Assembly: GCF_020194175.1 (NCBI RefSeq)
Contig: NZ_JADYVX010000006.1
Coordinates: forward strand, 1 to 64,000
Origin: Bradyrhizobium sp. BRP22
GTDB taxonomy: Bacteria > Pseudomonadota > Alphaproteobacteria > Rhizobiales > Xanthobacteraceae
Direction: 5' to 3'
Length of the DNA stretch: 64,000 bases
The notes under the pieces are model-generated. The model saw only the letters and a program-made list of their open reading frames with translations. It searched no databases and was not told the origin of the DNA. The translations under genes and the position numbers were made by a program. Shown here in pieces: positions 26,493 through 36,063 of this stretch (within the stretch, counting starts at the first letter, position 1; each line of letters begins with the position of its first letter).

Positions 26493-29400
26493 TCACTCGT
26501 CCAGAAGATCGAGGAACTCTTCCGCCTTGCCAAGCGGGCCGATGCGGCGCTCACTGGTGTAGACGACCCGATCGCCGACGCGTTGCAACGATCGCGCCCT
26601 CGACTTTCGCAACCGGCCCGGCAGGAATGTCGCGGCGACCGCCTCCTGACCGACATCAAATCTCACGATGCCGCGCCGTCTGCACTCGATTCTCAGCCTT
26701 GCGGCGGCAAAGAAATCGCGGGCTTCCGGCGGCAGCTTGCCGAAGCGTCGCTGAGTTTCCTCCTCCAGATCATACAGTTCGTCCTCACTTCGACACCTGG
26801 CCGCACGAGCATAGATTTCCAGCCGGACCGGCTCCGATTGCACGAAGCTTGGCGGCAACATATCCGCTTCCGGAAGATTGAGGTCAGGCACCCACAGGTC
26901 GGAGGCAGTGTCGCCGGTTTTCTCCGAGGCCAATTTCAGAAGGTGGCTGTAGAGCACGGGTCCGAAGACCTGCACATGGCCCGACTGCCGCTCCGAAAGC
27001 AGATCCCCTGCTCCTCTGAGGTCCAGATCTCGAGCACTGATCGCAAAGCCCGAACCTGGCCTGTTGAACTCCTCCAGAACAGCCAGCCGCTTCCCGGATC
27101 GCTCCGAGTCCGAATCCGTCAACAGATACGCAAATGCGCGTATGCCGCTGCGTCCTACCCTGCCCCTCAGTTGATGGAGTTGCGCGAGACCGAACCGCTC
27201 GGGCCAGCAGACCACGATCGTGTTCGCGCGCGGGATATCGAGACCGCTTTCCACGATATTGGTCGCCAGCAGAACGTCTGCGCGGCCTTCGACGAAACAC
27301 ATCATCCGGTCGTCGATTTCGTCGGCAGGCAACTTGCCATGGAGACAGACGATGCGCAGATCCGGAGCCATCGCTTGCACGCGCGCCAGCATCGGATCGA
27401 GATCCTGAATACGCGGGCAAATCAGGAAGCTCTGCCCGTGACGTCGCTGCTCACGCGACAAGGCCGCGACGATGGCGGCGTCCGACAGCGGAGCGATCCT
27501 TGTCACGACGGGAAGGCGATGCACGGGCGGAGATGCAATGACACTGAGATCCCTGAAGCCCGCGAGACCGGCCGCAAGCGTCCGCGGTATCGGCGTCGCG
27601 CTCATCCAGAGGGCATGGACACCCTTGGTCAGCTCTGAAAGCTTCGCCTTCTCCGCTGCGCCGAAATGCTGCTCCTCGTCGATGACAACCAGACCAAGGT
27701 CGGAAAACTTCACGTCCTTCGAGCCGAGAGCCTGCGTTCCGACCACGACCTTCAGCCTTCCACTCTTCAGCCCTTCCTTTGTCTGCCGTGTCTCCGGCGC
27801 CGATGTGGCCCGCGACAGGCTTCCCACCTCAATGCCGAACGGAGCAAACCGTTTGCGAAACGTCGCGACATGCTGCCTTGCCAGGACAGTTGTCGGCGCC
27901 GCGATTGCCACCTGTCTCTTCGACAGTACGACTGCGGCCGCCGCTCGCAAAGCCACCTCGGTCTTGCCGAATCCGACGTCGCCGCAGATGACCCGGTCCA
28001 TGGGGTGCCCAGATGCGAGATCATCGAGGACATCACGAATGGCTTTCGCCTGGTCGACCGTTGCAAAATAGGGGAAACGAGCGACGAACCTCTCGTAAGC
28101 CGGGCCTGGCGGTACGACTTTTGCCGCCTTCCGCCGGCGACGCTGACTGATATGCTTGGCGAGCTGCTTTCCGGCGTTTTGAATTTCCTGCTCCGCCTCG
28201 GTGCGCCGGGCCCACCATGTACTTCCGTCGGCCTTGTCCAGCGTCAGGTCGCCGAGCTCCGATGCGTAGGGCCAGATCAGGGTCAGATCGGCGGGCGGAA
28301 CAAGAACGGCGTCATCTCCTGCGAATATGAGCCGGATCATTTCGCGCGACGACACGCCCCCCGTCGCCACCGTCTGCAACCCATCAAGCAAGGCCAGTCC
28401 TCGCTGCAGATGAACGACCACGGTGCCCGGCTCCGGCACATCTGCGCGGTCGAAGGCGGCATTCCAGGCCCTGGCCATTGGCTGCGGATGATGGGCCCTG
28501 CTGCCGAGCACATCGGAAGCCGTCACAACGACCAAGGGCTTCCGGCCAGCCTCGACAAATCCCGCATCGAAGTCGGCCAGAATCGCCGCTTCGCGGTTGC
28601 GTCCGGCCCTCGCCTCGTTCCAGTTCGAAAAGCGCTCAGCCTTGACCCCACTCATCCGCTCCATGGCGCGCAGATCTTCCTCCTGCGCGGCCACGAACAT
28701 CAGGCGCGAACCGGCTCGTCGCTTCTCCTCGACGAATGCTCGCAGCGCCGTTCTAGGTGAAGCGACCTTCGAAAAATCCGGTGTGGGAATGAAAGCCGCC
28801 TTGCGGGCCAGCACCTTCATGCGTTTGGTCACCTGCTTCCATTCGCGCCTCCCGAGGTATTCGCGCTCCCTGTCGACGCGACTGGCCGCCTCCTCGATCG
28901 TGCTCAACCAGCTCTCGGCGTGCGTCGGGATCATGGCATCGGCGATCCATTTGGCCCGGCCACAATAGTCGATGATGGTCGCGCGCTTTGCCCGCTTGCT
29001 CCCGAACGCAAGGCGCTCCGACATCGGATCGATGACGAGTTCCCTCGTATCGAAGACCACCTCGTGCTCTGTCGGGTTGAAGGACGAAATCCGCCGTATC
29101 ACCTTGCCCGCATGTTCCACGCGGAACGGACCGAGTGCGCCGGCGGGAAAGATCTCGAAAGTGCTCCCGTGGAACAGCGCGCTGCCAGGATACTCCGCCT
29201 CGTCATCGAGGTCGTATCCGAGAGCCTCAAGCCGCGACCGAAGGTCCTGTTCGGAGAATGCGGCGCCCAGCTTCAGATGGAGACTTGAACGAGACCAGGC
29301 GGCCGGCGGCGGCAGGCGCTCCATCACGGCCTCCGCTGTGGACACGAGCAGGATTGGCTTCTCGCGCCTCGCAAGCCGCCGCAAGACCGAGCTCCGCCGG

Positions 29401-29744
29401 CCGGCGATTTCGTGTGATGGCTCCAACTGATCGAATGGCAACGTGTTCAGCCGCGGAAAAACAAGCACCTCGCACGAGGGGTCGAGATCATGAATGACCG
29501 CCCCAAGCCGCTCGGCCCTGTTCTCGTCCTCGGCAAGAAAGACAATGCCGAGGCGGCCGGACTTTCTCCATTGCGCGAGCAGATGGAGAGCCATCATGCC
29601 GAGCGGGGACGCGGAGGAGATCGTAGTCCGCGTAGGGGTCTTCCGCTTCTTTACGCGGCTCTCCGCACGCGCTTTGCTCGAACGGCCCACTTTGATCCTG
29701 TTGTTGGTTCGCAATCCGCATAGGCCGATGGCGAGGAGTTTCAA
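26493..29744 (-). CDS. Mfd-like DNA translocase (TRCF paralogue)
   Basis: Up to 1083 residues, close to the length of transcription-repair coupling factor Mfd. It has the N-terminal UvrB-like region (LNTLPFDQLEPSHEIAGRR, GRRSSVLRRLAR), a RID-like segment (ELGDLTLDKADGSTWW), the RecG-type motor with Walker A GDVGFGKTEVALRAA near residue 590, DEEQHFG near 690, SATPIPRT and QLRGRVGRS, and a TRCF C-terminal domain. The RID segment is more diverged than in housekeeping Mfd, and the gene lies among metabolic genes instead of its usual place, so it is probably a second, specialised copy. The TTG start at 29744 lacks a good ribosome site; a start near Met49 is possible. Confidence 0.85.
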   Translation of the reverse strand: MKLLAIGLCGLRTNNRIKVGRSSKARAESRVKKRKTPTRTTISSASPLGMMALHLLAQWRKSGRLGIVFLAEDENRAERLGAVIHDLDPSCEVLVFPRLNTLPFDQLEPSHEIAGRRSSVLRRLARREKPILLVSTAEAVMERLPPPAAWSRSSLHLKLGAAFSEQDLRSRLEALGYDLDDEAEYPGSALFHGSTFEIFPAGALGPFRVEHAGKVIRRISSFNPTEHEVVFDTRELVIDPMSERLAFGSKRAKRATIIDYCGRAKWIADAMIPTHAESWLSTIEEAASRVDREREYLGRREWKQVTKRMKVLARKAAFIPTPDFSKVASPRTALRAFVEEKRRAGSRLMFVAAQEEDLRAMERMSGVKAERFSNWNEARAGRNREAAILADFDAGFVEAGRKPLVVVTASDVLGSRAHHPQPMARAWNAAFDRADVPEPGTVVVHLQRGLALLDGLQTVATGGVSSREMIRLIFAGDDAVLVPPADLTLIWPYASELGDLTLDKADGSTWWARRTEAEQEIQNAGKQLAKHISQRRRRKAAKVVPPGPAYERFVARFPYFATVDQAKAIRDVLDDLASGHPMDRVICGDVGFGKTEVALRAAAAVVLSKRQVAIAAPTTVLARQHVATFRKRFAPFGIEVGSLSRATSAPETRQTKEGLKSGRLKVVVGTQALGSKDVKFSDLGLVVIDEEQHFGAAEKAKLSELTKGVHALWMSATPIPRTLAAGLAGFRDLSVIASPPVHRLPVVTRIAPLSDAAIVAALSREQRRHGQSFLICPRIQDLDPMLARVQAMAPDLRIVCLHGKLPADEIDDRMMCFVEGRADVLLATNIVESGLDIPRANTIVVCWPERFGLAQLHQLRGRVGRSGIRAFAYLLTDSDSERSGKRLAVLEEFNRPGSGFAISARDLDLRGAGDLLSERQSGHVQVFGPVLYSHLLKLASEKTGDTASDLWVPDLNLPEADMLPPSFVQSEPVRLEIYARAARCRSEDELYDLEEETQRRFGKLPPEARDFFAAARLRIECRRRGIVRFDVGQEAVAATFLPGRLRKSRARSLQRVGDRVVYTSERRIGPLGKAEEFLDLLDE

Positions 29745-29933
29745 TATTGCCGGCCCGAATTGCCGGCAGCGTTGCCCAGGGCCGCCCGCATACCCGACTT
29801 TCGTCGCGGGCGCACATCTACGATATCGCCGGCCGTTCGCTGGCTTCAGCGGCAGGTTCTGAGAGCTCCGACAGGCCGCGAACGCACGCGCGCTCTGCCC
29901 GACGCCGAAGTCTCCCGCGAATCGATTCGCGTC

Positions 29934-30437
29934 CTACGAACCAAAACCGGCGTGACGATTCTTTGAGGACTCGTTCAGGAGGCCGGCGAGCCTGAGACCT
30001 TCTAGAATGCCTTCGAGCCGCTGTTCCCGAATCAACGCGGCCAGCATTGAAACTGCGTCCTGTTGATGAACCGTGAAGTCAACGTCAGGCGATCGCTGAG
30101 ACAAGATATCGATCAGTTTCGGCACATCAACCTCATGATGGCGCAAAACCGCGACTGTTTCCTCCGCGAGATAGTCAGCGATATCTCCCTTGGCCGGCGG
30201 ATCAAACTCGAACTCGGCTTCCGCGCGCTCCCTGATCGATTGCCGTATCTGCTCACTTTGCTGCTTTGCCGCGATCGAGAGCAGGAACACAGCATCCGCG
30301 AGCTTCTCCCGCGGCGTACTTCTCAACTCGGCAATCCGAGCCTGGATGTCCCTGCCGGAACTCTTATTGCGCTCGTGCCCTTGCTGTGCCTGCCGCGCAT
30401 CGGCTGCGCGCGATCCGCTCTTCCGCCTTCGAAACAT
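29934..30437 (-). CDS. conserved-looking protein of unknown function
   Basis: About 167 residues. I choose the ATG at 30437, 7 bases after GGGAG, because the longer open frame upstream reads as Arg/Ser-rich noise. The protein starts with a basic segment (FRRRKSGSRAADARQ), then is rich in charged helices (IQARIAELRSTPREKLADAVFLLS; REQRLEGILEGLRLAGLLNE) with no signal peptide or membrane segment. I do not recognise the family. It precedes the Mfd-like gene on the same strand at a distance of 190 bases, so it could share a transcript. Confidence 0.55.
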   Translation of the reverse strand: MFRRRKSGSRAADARQAQQGHERNKSSGRDIQARIAELRSTPREKLADAVFLLSIAAKQQSEQIRQSIRERAEAEFEFDPPAKGDIADYLAEETVAVLRHHEVDVPKLIDILSQRSPDVDFTVHQQDAVSMLAALIREQRLEGILEGLRLAGLLNESSKNRHAGFGS

Positions 30438-30582
30438 CACCATGCTCCCGACGGACGATATATCGCGGCGAACTGGTTGAGTGAAAGCGCAAAATTGCGG
30501 GCTGCTCGGCCATGAGCCACGCAGGGCCGAATCAGCGGTTCCTGGCCGCTGCCAATTTCGCCTGTGGTTGCGCTGCCCCGAT

Positions 30583-31185
30583 TCAAAAGCTCGGCGGCGT
30601 GTTGACCCAGAGCACGCGCGCGAGGCGCCGGCCATTGTTGATGTAGGAGTGCGGCCGCTCGGAGCGGAAGTAGAAGCTGTCGCCTTCGCGCAACTGATAG
30701 CGGCGGTTGTCGACCGTCAGTTCGATGGTGCCATCGAGCACATAGCCGAATTCCTCGCCTTCGTGCTGCAGCGTGCCGCGGCTCCCGCCGCCTGGCTCGA
30801 TGTCGTTGATGTAGCCGGACAGAAGATTGCCGCGGCCGGTCGGAATCAGCGCTTCCAGCCGGGTGCCCCTGCCCCGTCCGAGCTCACCCGTCTCGATCGT
30901 CGGGCGGCGGCCGCGGCGGAGGACGACATTGTCGGCCCCTTCTTCGTCGTCCTGGAACAGACCGGAGACGGGAATCCCCAGCGCCAACGCAATCCGATGC
31001 ATCGTGTTGATCGAAGGATTGGCGGTGCCATTCTCGACCCGCGACAGCATCGATTCGGAGCATCCCGCAAGCTCGGCGAGCGCCTTCAGGGTCAGCCCCT
31101 TGAGCAGCCGCCTGTGCTTCATCTTCAGGCCGACCCGAATCTCGGGATTGTCGACCGTTACCTTCTTCTTGGCCACCGGGCCCAT
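30583..31185 (-). CDS. XRE-family regulator with C-terminal cupin
   Basis: 200 residues. Residues about 18-75 are a Cro/CI-type helix-turn-helix (LKMKHRRLLKGLTLKALAEL, AGCSESMLSRVENGTANPSI, MHRIALALGIPVSGLF). Residues about 120-195 are a cupin sensor domain (GTLQHEGEEFGYVLDGTIEL and FRSERPHSYIN). This is the PuuR-like architecture common next to amine, amino-acid and nitrogen-compound catabolic genes. It lies downstream of the DUF1989 gene on the same strand (177-base gap) and is the obvious candidate regulator for the RidA/ABC/DUF1989 operon. Confidence 0.9.
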   Translation of the reverse strand: MGPVAKKKVTVDNPEIRVGLKMKHRRLLKGLTLKALAELAGCSESMLSRVENGTANPSINTMHRIALALGIPVSGLFQDDEEGADNVVLRRGRRPTIETGELGRGRGTRLEALIPTGRGNLLSGYINDIEPGGGSRGTLQHEGEEFGYVLDGTIELTVDNRRYQLREGDSFYFRSERPHSYINNGRRLARVLWVNTPPSF

Positions 31186-31361
31186 CTACCTGCCGATCCA
31201 CGCATTGCACCGGAAGCCGCCCCCGACGGGTGACTACCGTGGATTGTTTCGTTAGCCACACTATACGCCGCCAGGCAATCACCCCTCATGCGCAAGATCA
31301 CGTCATGCGGCCAGTTTTGCAACGATTTTCGAAAGCGATCGGGGGAGCTCCGTGCCCTCAG

Positions 31362-32294
31362 CTAGGGCGACGCATGCTTAGGCCCCCGCATGAAGCGCGC
31401 AATCCACCAGGCGAAGAACACGTAGCGGAGCACCTCGGCGTCGGCGTTGCCGTACTTGCCCGTGGCTTTCAGCTCTCCAACCCACGCCATCTCGGCGGGT
31501 GACAGTTTGACCTCGAGCTCGGACACGGTCAACGGGACGTTGACGAATTCCGGCTGATAGGACGGATCGCGATAGAGCTCGCGGTCGGCCTTGATGCTCT
31601 TCACCTTGAAGTCGGCAGGGCTACGCTGATTCCTGAGCTTGGGAAATTCGGGGATGCCCTTCCAATCCTCGTCTGTTCCTTCGAAGACAGCCAGCTTCAG
31701 CGGCTTCAGTTCGAAGTCGCTGGTCTTCATCACGTCAGCGCCGCAGACGTTGGGCACGGCAAGGACGTCCATCAGCGCCAGCAGCTCGACGTAGTCGCCT
31801 TCCCGCGCGGTATTCTCGGCGATGAAGGGATGGCCGCCGGCGTTCACGCCGGTATGCATGAAGAAGTTGAAGGAGTCGTGCACGTCGTCTGGCGTCAACC
31901 CATACTCCCGCTGCGCCTCGGCCTGGATATCGTGACAGTTGGTATGGACCGGCAGTCCATATTGGTGCTCGAACAGGAACCCGCTGCAGCGCGGATAGAG
32001 GATATCGTTGGTGCCGACGGTGTCCTCGATGATCGCCATCATCGGCCGTTCGCGCGGCGGTGCCGACCACAGGAAGGCTCCCTTGGTCGGATGCAGCCCA
32101 TGCAGGTGCCGGGTCCGACCGGTGTGGAAGAACTCCTTGTAGTCGTGGAGATTGAAGCAGTTGAAGTCCGCGCATTGGTGGCCGACGGTCTGCTCGATCC
32201 GGAGCACCTGGCCACGGCGCAATTCCAGCGCCTTGCCGGTGCCCGGCTCGATCGTGATCTCCTGAAGCACTTTTCTTTGCGAGGATGCCGCCAT
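31362..32294 (-). CDS. DUF1989 (urea carboxylase-associated family) protein
   Basis: 310 residues with the DUF1989 core: VGHQCADFNCFNLHDYKEFF, the Thr/His segment GRTRHLHGLHPTKGAFLWSA, and NCHDIQAEAQREYGLTPDDV. The Cys and His residues conserved here are presumed metal ligands. The family was named for neighbours of urea carboxylase, but no urea carboxylase is present in this window, so a role in another N-compound route is possible. The start is 3 bases after the stop of the small CopG-type gene, with GGAGAG inside that gene's end as the ribosome site. Last catabolic gene of the operon. Confidence 0.85.
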   Translation of the reverse strand: MAASSQRKVLQEITIEPGTGKALELRRGQVLRIEQTVGHQCADFNCFNLHDYKEFFHTGRTRHLHGLHPTKGAFLWSAPPRERPMMAIIEDTVGTNDILYPRCSGFLFEHQYGLPVHTNCHDIQAEAQREYGLTPDDVHDSFNFFMHTGVNAGGHPFIAENTAREGDYVELLALMDVLAVPNVCGADVMKTSDFELKPLKLAVFEGTDEDWKGIPEFPKLRNQRSPADFKVKSIKADRELYRDPSYQPEFVNVPLTVSELEVKLSPAEMAWVGELKATGKYGNADAEVLRYVFFAWWIARFMRGPKHASP

Positions 32295-32296
32295 GC

Positions 32297-32455
32297 TTAC
32301 TCTCCTGCCGGCGCTGTCGTCGCGCGAGACTGGACGAACTCTCTCAGGGCCCGGCGGATCAGATCCGCCCGATCCGAGCCTTCGCCCGCCTTGACGCTGT
32401 TGTCGATCAGTTCGAGCTGTTGCTGGTTCAGCCGCAACCTAACTGGCGTCGTCAT
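32297..32455 (-). CDS. small CopG-type ribbon-helix-helix protein
   Basis: 52 residues: TTPVRLRLNQQQLELID, then a short turn and RADLIRRALREFVQSR. The alternating strand VRLRLN followed by two helices is the ribbon-helix-helix pattern of CopG/Arc-like DNA-binding proteins, which bind operators as dimers. It starts with ATG at 32455, 15 bases after the binding-protein gene, and its stop is 2 bases from the DUF1989 start. That spacing inside an operon supports a real gene. It could be a local autoregulator or an orphan antitoxin-like protein; no toxin is next to it. Confidence 0.65.
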   Translation of the reverse strand: MTTPVRLRLNQQQLELIDNSVKAGEGSDRADLIRRALREFVQSRATTAPAGE

Positions 32456-32469
32456 GCTGGGATCCTCGC

Positions 32470-33441
32470 TCACGGCGTCCAGCCCTTCGGCGCCTGCATG
32501 CCGGTTTTGTCGATCGAGTTCAGGTTAGCGGCGGTCACCGGGATCAGCGGCACCTCATCCTTCTTCTTCTCGAGCGTCTTGCCCTTGACCAGGGCATCCA
32601 TCAAGTCGACGGCGGAGCGGCCGATCTTCACCGGCTGCTGGGCAACGACATAGTCGGCGCAGCCCGCCCGCATCATCTCTTCCGCGGCTTCGCCCAGCAC
32701 CGCGAACAGCACCTTCACCTTGCCGCACTTCTGCACGCCCTGCACCGCCCGGGCCGCACCGACCCCGTAAGTGTCGTCGGCCCCGTACAGCACGTCCACG
32801 CTCGGAAAGCGCTGCAGGAAGTCGTTGGCCAGCGATAGCGCAACGGCCGGATCTTGCTCGCTGGTCTGCTCGGCCACGATCTTGATGTTGCCGCCGGCGA
32901 GGTCCTCCTTGAAGCAGCGCAGCCGGTCCGACGCCCAGAACGCACCGGCCGGGCCTGCCAGCACAGCAATCGTGCCGCCATTCGGCAGCAGCGTCTTCGC
33001 GCCTTTGGCCAGTTCATGGCCGATACTGCAATGGCTGGAGGATACGGCCGCATCCGGCTCCACGTCGCTCGCGACGATCGGGCTGCCGGCGCCGATGACG
33101 AAGATCTTGCCGGCCTTCGCCTCGCGGACCACGCCGTTGAATGAGGCAGGATTGGCCGGGTCGATCAGGATCGCCCGCACCTTCTGCACTGCGAGATTCG
33201 AGAACTGGCTCACCTGCTTGTCGACATTGGCGTAGCCGCCGGCGTCCTGGATCACGACGTCATAGCCGCGCTTCTTGGCTTCATCGGAAATGCCGTACAG
33301 CACGGGCGTGAACCACGGGCCTTTGACGTTCGGCATCGAGACGCCGATCTTGTCGGCGGCATGCGCCGCGCCCGCGCCAACGATCGAGACCGCTATCACG
33401 CCGGCAAGGCCGACGTTGCGCAGCAAATAATTCCCCATCAT
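32470..33441 (-). CDS. sugar-type ABC transporter periplasmic binding protein
   Basis: 323 residues of the RbsB/periplasmic-binding-protein-4 type. A signal peptide (LAGVIAVSIVGAGAAHAADK) is followed by IGVSMPNVKGPWFTPVLYGI, AILIDPANPASFNGVVREAK and VLYGADDTYGVGAARAVQ. GGAGAAA precedes ATG ATG at 33441/33438, which I prefer to a start four codons upstream. It delivers ligand to the permease and ATPase of this operon. Many transporters of this class carry sugars, but RidA and DUF1989 neighbours point to a nitrogen compound (inference). Confidence 0.9.
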   Translation of the reverse strand: MMGNYLLRNVGLAGVIAVSIVGAGAAHAADKIGVSMPNVKGPWFTPVLYGISDEAKKRGYDVVIQDAGGYANVDKQVSQFSNLAVQKVRAILIDPANPASFNGVVREAKAGKIFVIGAGSPIVASDVEPDAAVSSSHCSIGHELAKGAKTLLPNGGTIAVLAGPAGAFWASDRLRCFKEDLAGGNIKIVAEQTSEQDPAVALSLANDFLQRFPSVDVLYGADDTYGVGAARAVQGVQKCGKVKVLFAVLGEAAEEMMRAGCADYVVAQQPVKIGRSAVDLMDALVKGKTLEKKKDEVPLIPVTAANLNSIDKTGMQAPKGWTP

Positions 33442-33472
33442 GACTTTCTCCATGTTTTAAACCAACAAGATT

Positions 33473-34483
33473 TCAGCTCCGCCTGCCGGCGCGCCCACCG
33501 CCGAAAGTCTGATCCAGCGCGACGGCAAGGATCAGCGCCGCGCCAACCAGCATCATCTGCGTGTAGGACGGCACGTTCATGAGATTGAGGCCGTTCGAGA
33601 GGATGCTGATGAAGAGCACGCCGAACGCGACGCCGACGATCGAACCGCGACCGCCAAACAGCGAGATGCCGCCGAGTACGACTGCGGCCACCGACTCCAG
33701 TGGCAGCGTGGCGCCGAGCGAAGGCTGTCCGGAGGCGACGCGCGCCGTGAGGATGATCGATCCGACCGACGCGCAGACGCCGCTCATGACGTAAGCCGCG
33801 ACCTTGATCCGGCCGACCTGGATTCCCGACAGCCGCGCCGCTTCCTCGTTGCCGCCGACCGCATAGATGCGGCGGCCGAGCCGGGTATAGCGGAGCACAA
33901 GGAACGCTGTCACGAGCACCGCGGCAGCCATCAAGACCGGCACGGGGATTCCGAGCACGAGCTGATAGGCGAGATCACCGAATGCGGCCGGCACGCCGGT
34001 CACCGCGACGCCGCCGCTCAAGCTGAGCGCCATGCCCGACACTACCGACATCATTGCGAGTGTCGCGATGAAGGGAAAAACCTTGAAGCGCGTGATCACG
34101 ACGCCATTGACGAGTCCCACCGCCGCACCCGTGGCAAGCGCCGCCAGCAGCCCGGCGGGAATGCCGTAACTGCGCATCATCAGCGATGCGACAATGCTGA
34201 CCAGCGCGACGGTCGACCCGACCGACAGGTCGAGCCCTGCGGTCAGGATCGCAAAGGTCTGGCCGAACGAGACGGCGGCCAGCGCTGCCGCCGACACGCC
34301 GATATTCCTGAAGTTCGGCGCGGACAGAAATACATCCGAGCTGACCGAGAACACCATCGTCATGAGCACGACGATCAGCGGCAGCCCGATCTCTCGGCTG
34401 TGACGCCGCAGGAATGACACCGGCTTGAAGCGCGCATCGATCGCCGGCGCAATAGGGCTGGTCGAATCAGAGATTCCCATCAT
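33473..34483 (-). CDS. sugar-type ABC transporter permease
   Basis: 336 residues of the RbsC family. It has about eight membrane segments and the family phrases TAGLDLSVGSTVALVSI, IATLAMMSVVSGMALSLSGG, RIYAVGGNEEAARLSGI (cytoplasmic loop) and AVVLGGISLFGGRGSIVG. The ATG at 34483 overlaps the ATPase stop (ATGA); ATG at 34480 is an alternative. Much longer open upstream frames only mirror the ATPase gene. Inner-membrane pore of the importer. Confidence 0.92.
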   Translation of the reverse strand: MMGISDSTSPIAPAIDARFKPVSFLRRHSREIGLPLIVVLMTMVFSVSSDVFLSAPNFRNIGVSAAALAAVSFGQTFAILTAGLDLSVGSTVALVSIVASLMMRSYGIPAGLLAALATGAAVGLVNGVVITRFKVFPFIATLAMMSVVSGMALSLSGGVAVTGVPAAFGDLAYQLVLGIPVPVLMAAAVLVTAFLVLRYTRLGRRIYAVGGNEEAARLSGIQVGRIKVAAYVMSGVCASVGSIILTARVASGQPSLGATLPLESVAAVVLGGISLFGGRGSIVGVAFGVLFISILSNGLNLMNVPSYTQMMLVGAALILAVALDQTFGGGRAGRRS

Positions 34484-36063
34484 GGCCTGGTCTCCGCCGA
34501 TGTCCCCGATACCGCGCCAAGATGCGCGGCGAACGCGCCTTCGAGAATCCGGTGCTCGCTGAAATCGGATTGCGCGACCTCGTCTCGGATCCGCCCGCCC
34601 GACATCGTGTAGATGCGGTGGCATAGGTTGATCAGTTCGGGCAACTCGGATGAAACCACAATGATTGCGGCGCCCTCGCTCGCGAGCTGATGGATCAGCC
34701 GATAGACCTCCGCCTTGGCGCCGACATCGATGCCGCGGGTCGGCTCGTCGAAGATCAGGATGTCGGCGCCGGTGAGCGCCCATTTCGCGATCACCAGCTT
34801 CTGCTGATTGCCGCCGGACGCGGTTGCCGCCGGCGCCTCGAGCTGTCCACGAAATTGCAGTTGCTGCGCAGCCGCCCGGGCGATGGCGCGCAGTGAGCGC
34901 CAGGACAGGACGCCCGCGATGCAATAATCGTCGAGCGAAGCCATCGCGATATTCTCGATGCCCGACATCGAGAGCACCAGGCCCTGCTCCTTGCGGTCCT
35001 CGGGCAGGTAGGCGATGCCGGCCGCGATCGCATCACGCGGAGAGCGGACGTCGAGCGCGATGCCGCGCTTGGCGAGTTGGCCGCGATCAAGCTGCTCCGC
35101 GCCAAACAGGCCGCGCATCGTCTCGGTCCGTCCGGCGCCAACAAGACCGGCAAAGCCGACGACCTCCCCGGCGCGCACCGTGAAGCTGACATCCTCGAAC
35201 GCGCCGGCGCGCGTTAGTCCAGCCGCGCGCAGCACCACCTCGCCAATCTTGTCGTTGCGTGGCGGAAACAGCTCCGTGATCGGCCGACCGATCATCAGGC
35301 CGATCAGCTCGTCCGTGCGCGTGATCGACTTCGCGTCAAGCGTAGCAATATGCTCGCCACCCCGCAGGACCGTCACGCGATCGGCGATCTCCATGACCTC
35401 ATCCAGGCGATGCGAGACAAAGAGAATTGCGACGCCCTCGGAACGCAGCCGAAGGATCAGCCGGCGCAGCGACGCCGCCTCGCCTTCGGAGAGCGCGGCC
35501 GTCGGCTCATCCATGATGATGACGGACGCGCGGAACACCAGCGCCCGCGCGATCTCGACAAGCTGTTTCTGCGCCGTCGACAGGTCCCCGGCCCGCTGGG
35601 CCGGGCGCATGCCGCTGCCCTTGACAAGAGTTTCCAGCACCTGGCGCGTCCGCCGCTCAGCCTCGGACCGCAAATAGAGGCAACCAAACGCACGCGGCTC
35701 ATTGCCAAGGAAGATGTTCTCGGCGACGCTGAACTCAGGGACGATCATCAGTTCCTGGAAGATCGTCACGATGCCGTGTCTGCGTGCATCGAGCGGACTG
35801 TCGAAGGCGACCGGCGTCCCGTCGATCAAGACGCCTCCGGCATCGGGCGCGACGTCCCCGGAGAGCACGCGGATCAGCGTGGACTTGCCCGCCCCGTTCT
35901 CGCCGATCAGCGCATGCACCTCGCCCCGGCGCAAATCCAAGGAGACATCGCGCAAGGCGCGAACGCCCGGATATTGCTTCGAGACCTGGCTGAGCGCGAC
36001 TACGGTCGACGGTTGGGCGCCGCCGGCCGTCTTTGTCACGAGCTCTGGAGCGGACGAATTCAT
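34480..36063 (-). CDS. sugar-type ABC transporter double ATPase
   Basis: 527 residues with two ATPase domains, as in RbsA/MglA. Domain 1 has Walker A IGENGAGKSTLI, signature LSTAQKQLVEIARAL and Walker B IIMDEPTAALSEGE. Domain 2 has a degenerate P-loop (GFAGLVGAGRTETMRGLF), signature ASGGNQQKLVIAKWAL and DEPTRGIDVGAKAEV. The second P-loop lacking the GKT/S is normal for the family. The start at 36063 (MNSSAPELV) overlaps the stop of the RidA gene; open codons upstream belong to that gene's shadow. Confidence 0.93.
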   Translation of the reverse strand: MNSSAPELVTKTAGGAQPSTVVALSQVSKQYPGVRALRDVSLDLRRGEVHALIGENGAGKSTLIRVLSGDVAPDAGGVLIDGTPVAFDSPLDARRHGIVTIFQELMIVPEFSVAENIFLGNEPRAFGCLYLRSEAERRTRQVLETLVKGSGMRPAQRAGDLSTAQKQLVEIARALVFRASVIIMDEPTAALSEGEAASLRRLILRLRSEGVAILFVSHRLDEVMEIADRVTVLRGGEHIATLDAKSITRTDELIGLMIGRPITELFPPRNDKIGEVVLRAAGLTRAGAFEDVSFTVRAGEVVGFAGLVGAGRTETMRGLFGAEQLDRGQLAKRGIALDVRSPRDAIAAGIAYLPEDRKEQGLVLSMSGIENIAMASLDDYCIAGVLSWRSLRAIARAAAQQLQFRGQLEAPAATASGGNQQKLVIAKWALTGADILIFDEPTRGIDVGAKAEVYRLIHQLASEGAAIIVVSSELPELINLCHRIYTMSGGRIRDEVAQSDFSEHRILEGAFAAHLGAVSGTSAETRP

